Part shown: piece after piece, positions 60,731-64,000 of the stretch | How positions within the stretch are numbered: the stretch's first letter is position 1 | Layout: each line of letters starts with the position of its first letter | Assembly (NCBI RefSeq): GCF_022458985.1 | Contig: NC_061774.1 | Location: forward strand, 14,250,616 to 14,314,615 | Reading direction: 5' to 3' | Source of the DNA: Mugil cephalus | Taxonomy: Eukaryota > Chordata > Actinopteri > Mugiliformes > Mugilidae | Length of the DNA stretch: 64,000 nucleotides | Made by a program: the position numbers and the translations under genes | The notes under the pieces: model-generated | What the model saw: the letters and a program-made list of their open reading frames with translations, nothing else | What the model was told of the DNA's origin: nothing | Databases searched by the model: none

Positions 60731-61179
60731 AAAGGTAATTTGCAGGCAGATCTGTAGCACTGTCTCTGAGGCCAGTAGTGACTTTCCCCAGCCATAAAAA
60801 TTCCATACGACAAAAGCAGTGGTTTTTTTCACAAGTGTTTGTACAGAATAGAAATCTAGACTCAGTCTTTACATGATTGTATATGAACCACAAAAGACCT
60901 GTTTTCTGGCGTTTTTTGTACGAAGAGTAAATTATGATCAGATTTGAGAAAAAAAAAAAGATTGTATTGTAAACTATGGCTAAATTTTTATCCAGTTAAT
61001 GTTGAGATGAATTGATATTACCAGCTTGTACAAAAGACGTAAGAAGAGGTTGTTCGAGGCGTTCGCTGTCACTACTTTGCACTCCCTAGAGATTAACTGT
61101 AATGTGTCAGTATTGTTTTATTGCCCCCCCCCCCTTTTCTCTCTGCCGTTTGGTTTGATTTGCCGGCACATTGCTGCGA

Positions 61180-61187
61180 TGTAAATA
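61180..61187 (+). promoter_or_regulatory. Pumilio response element in the cnot6 3' UTR
   Basis: TGTAAATA fits the UGUANAUA consensus bound by PUM proteins. One 8-mer is expected now and then by chance in 3 kb of AT-rich sequence. Confidence 0.35.
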
Positions 61188-61797
61188 GACACTGAGTAAA
61201 ACGCTTGCTTATCGCCCATTAACAAAGCCATTGATCCACACTGCTGCCATCAGTTCTGACAAAAAGGACACGCAAGGATGAGTCACATCTGTTCCATCTG
61301 TAAAGCTCACTCTATAGTCATGTGTGACTGACGCGACCCATAGAAATCCCACGTGTACATCGTGCCTCACTGTAGCAGTTGACGTCGTCTTGCACTATTT
61401 ACACGCGACGAACGCCTGAACAACCTTTTCTCCTTTTATTTTTAAATACTGTTGAGACATTTGTGAAGATTTTATGTCCTTTTTTTTTTCTTTTTTTTTT
61501 TGGGTTTTGTTAATGTTAATTTCCTTTTTTATGAGCTGTGACAATGTTATGATGATGTGTATATCCTTCCTATTCATTGAGCTCTCTAGTAATCAGGTAT
61601 GCTTTCTCCGCCGACCCGCCCTCCTCCTCCTCCGCGTAGGGAAGCAGGGCGTCTTATCTTTATTAAACCGGTCTCAGATTGTTTCGCTCCCTCTTTGTAT
61701 CTTAGCACAGCTCCACGCCCCCCGAAATATCTAGCCCTTAGCTTTCCTCACTGGCCATGAATTTTAAATCTCCCTAAGCTCGTCTGTAACCCTAATA

Positions 61798-61815
61798 CCC
61801 CCCCCCCCCCCCCCC
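61798..61815. repeat. Poly-C homopolymer (18 C)
   Basis: An uninterrupted run of 18 C residues. Runs like this are prone to length error in assemblies. Confidence 0.9.
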
Positions 61816-62472
61816 AAACCCCACACCTCAGATTTTACCCTCCCACTATATTACTCAAGCTGTGTCTTTTTAAAAGCCCCGTTTTCTCAACCACTTTGTA
61901 TAGTTTTCCTACCCTTGTCACTGCAGCTTTAGTGCCATTTGTGGACCCCTACCTCTGTGTTTAGAAAGGACGGAAGGCCCCCGCCTCTCTCCGCTTTTGG
62001 GCGGGAGGAGGAGGAGGGTCCGTGAGCTCGGCCGCTTTCCCTCCGAAAGGCCGGTTCAGCGCGTCGCTACGAGTCAAATTTGTTACGTCCCGAACGAACG
62101 AGTGGAATCTGTCGGCTCTGAGACGACCACTTCAACGCGGACGATGAGCACTTAATAGATTCAGACGCGGCTCCCTTCACTCTCTGTCCCACCATTTATC
62201 AGTGAGAAAAGACCTTAGTACCTTATCAGTTAAAAACATTTTAAAGCGAGAGGGAAGCGAGTGATTAGAAAGTATCAAGTCAAGTCCTCAGATCAAGGTC
62301 TCTCTTCCCGTTTTCGTTCTGTCCCCCCCACATGTGTTTTTTTTTTTCTTTTTAAACTCCCGTTCCAGTGAAAACCAATGTGTCCAGTTTGATTTTTTTT
62401 TTCTCCTCTTTCTTTCCTCAATGGCATTAGTATTGTAGTAGATTTAAAGGGTAGCTTTTTTTGTAAAGTGTG

Positions 62473-62530
62473 AATAAAAGATGTATCTCATGTTTCCTTT
62501 CTAAAAAGATATTGAATTGTGTTGTTGTGT
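62473..62530 (+). terminator. cnot6: cnot6 poly(A) site
   Basis: AATAAA at 62,473-62,478 is followed about 35-55 bases later by a GT-rich downstream element ('gaattgtgttgttgtgtaaa', about 62,514-62,533), with a cleavage region in between. This arrangement is that of a canonical vertebrate poly(A) site. Confidence 0.75.
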
Positions 62531-64000
62531 AAAATCATGAATTCTATGACGTTTGCTACATTGTTTTTACTTTAACCCGATATCACCCCCTTTACCCGTC
62601 ACGAACCAAATCGCCCTCGGTAGAAATCATGACGATGCGTCGTCTCGGTGGGTCCGTTTTGAGAGAATGTCCTGATGGCGCGTCGCGGAACGAAGGATCG
62701 ATGAGCGCTGGTGGGGAAACGACCCGCGTCATCGGTACCGGTGAAAACTTTCAGCACAGGGATATTCAGTTATTTTTTTTTTTTTAATTTTTTACCTTTC
62801 AGCTTTATTTTTTTGGATGTCGCATGGCACTAGCTGGAGAGTGCTAGTGCTTTGTAGGTTAGGGGCAGCAGAGCTGTCTTACTAGTGGCCGAGGACACCG
62901 TTTTGACGGGTGTAAAAACGTGTCTGTCGGCCGTAAGCTGACGATGTGCCGCTAGACTGGTCCTGTGATGATTTGTCGGTCCTTGCTAGTCCATCTCATT
63001 CTGTTCTTCTGCGTCACAGTGGTTCGATCTTTCAAGCTATCTAGCTACTATTGGTGGTCACTGATTTGACTCTTATTGATTGACTGACACCCCCCCCCGT
63101 CCTCCTCGCCATCGTTTCTCGTTGAACCACGGGCGGCTTTTGACCGGAACGGTCGAGCCGGGGCCGGTTGTGAGCTCCAGTGAGTGGTCACGTTGTTTGC
63201 TTTGTACTTTATCACTGTTGCATTGTGTTTCATAGTTGGCTTGTTTAGGCGTAGAGTGTTTTTGTTTTTTTGTTTTTCCCCTCTCTCCTCCCCAGGCTGC
63301 ATCTTTTTGTAACGGTGCACACCAAAGCTGCTTGTAGTTCAGTTCTCCGTAGTAGAGCGAGTTCATGCCACCAACCGGTCATCTTTTAAATTTTTTTTTT
63401 TTCTCTCTCAAGATCATAGTCTTCATGAAATGTAGGGCTGTGAGGAAATCAAGGTACTTCTGTCCTTTTCCTTGACTCACATAAACATCAAATTTTCATA
63501 CTCTTTCATACCGTTTCATTTGGTTTCTTACTCCGTCAGACGCATCCTTTCGTCCCGACCGCCCCAAGAACTTGGCAATAATACCCAGAAACATTCAGAC
63601 AACATTCACAAAATGTAGCTTTTTTTTTTTCTCCATCTTTCAAACTGTGGTTGCTTCTGTTAAACTCTCCACCTTCAACCTTCCTGACTGTTTAAATACC
63701 TTTTTTCTTTCTTTCTTTTTTCTTTTTTAAATGTTTCGCTTTTCTTTCCATCACCCATCTTGTATATTTGCTCATCTCCTTCTCCCTGCCAATTTAGTGG
63801 TAGTAGTTCAATGATCAGGATTGTCTATCTGTAGTCAGCTGAGTACATATATTGATCTGTGTCACTGTGTTTATGCACTGGACCAACTATTGTTTACCAT
63901 TCATGAAATACCAGCAAAAAAAAAAAGGAAAAAAAGAATAATGACGAAACACTTGCACAATGTTGTAGAATGTCCATTAACCCTGATGAGAAATCAAGGC
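62531..64000. other. Downstream flank of cnot6, no gene seen
   Basis: A CpG-rich stretch at 62,620-62,760, a T-rich run near 62,774-62,800, a C/T-rich region at 63,690-63,740 and no ORF with a domain. It may be extended 3' UTR from a later poly(A) site or the edge of the next gene. Confidence 0.4.

Larger units (their letters stand above)
59416..62500 (+). other. cnot6: cnot6 3' untranslated region
   Basis: About 3.1 kb between the stop codon and the strong poly(A) signal at 62,473. It holds a CpG-rich segment (59,750-60,330), a CA-rich tract (60,671-60,730), C homopolymers (61,124-61,134 and 61,798-61,815), a Pumilio-type TGTAAATA (61,180-61,187) and an earlier AATAAA (60,612-60,617) that could give a shorter isoform. 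Assigning the whole interval to the UTR is an inference from the absence of another gene. Confidence 0.6.

Noticed and set aside
1..64000. CRISPR arrays, operons, riboswitches or prokaryotic features
   Set aside because: The window is vertebrate genomic DNA with spliced genes. The only regular arrays are microsatellites.

Overview
The window looks like teleost fish genomic DNA. The repeat landscape is typical of fish: several decayed Tc1/mariner copies, hAT-type elements, a fish repeat with a (TGAA)n tail, and LINE 3' tails. The three genes I can reconstruct are an alpha2-adrenoceptor of the probable D type (a subtype kept in fish and lost in placental mammals), simc1 and cnot6. SIMC1 and CNOT6 both lie on human 5q35, so the block is probably the fish counterpart of that region. 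The species cannot be named from the sequence alone.

Layout. Positions 1-26,500 are a gene-poor region of repeats, microsatellites and possible conserved non-coding DNA, with no convincing gene. An intronless alpha2-adrenoceptor lies on the minus strand at 26,700-27,971; an overlapping upstream ORF covers its start codon. Positions 28,500-41,350 are again gene-poor, with two Tc1-like relics, an (AC)n array and other repeats. A ten-coding-exon simc1 gene (828 aa) runs on the plus strand from 41,454 to 46,947, with a precise hAT-type MITE insertion in its last intron. An eleven-coding-exon cnot6 gene (559 aa) follows on the plus strand from 50,579 to 59,415. It is preceded by a CCAAT/GC-rich promoter and non-coding exon near 49,240-49,400, and followed by a 3' UTR of about 3.1 kb ending at a textbook poly(A) site near 62,500.

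Function. The genes are not a pathway. The receptor is a Gi-coupled catecholamine receptor at the plasma membrane. SIMC1 is a SUMO-binding, Nse5-like partner of SLF2 that directs the SMC5/6 complex. CNOT6 is one of the catalytic deadenylases of CCR4-NOT. I see no new multi-gene system. The more notable points are the overlapping upstream ORF on the adrenoceptor, the cysteine-substituted phosphorylation cluster in its third loop, four SUMO-interaction motifs in fish simc1, a possible small secreted ORF at 29,216, a Pumilio-type site in the cnot6 3' UTR, and several datable nested insertions.
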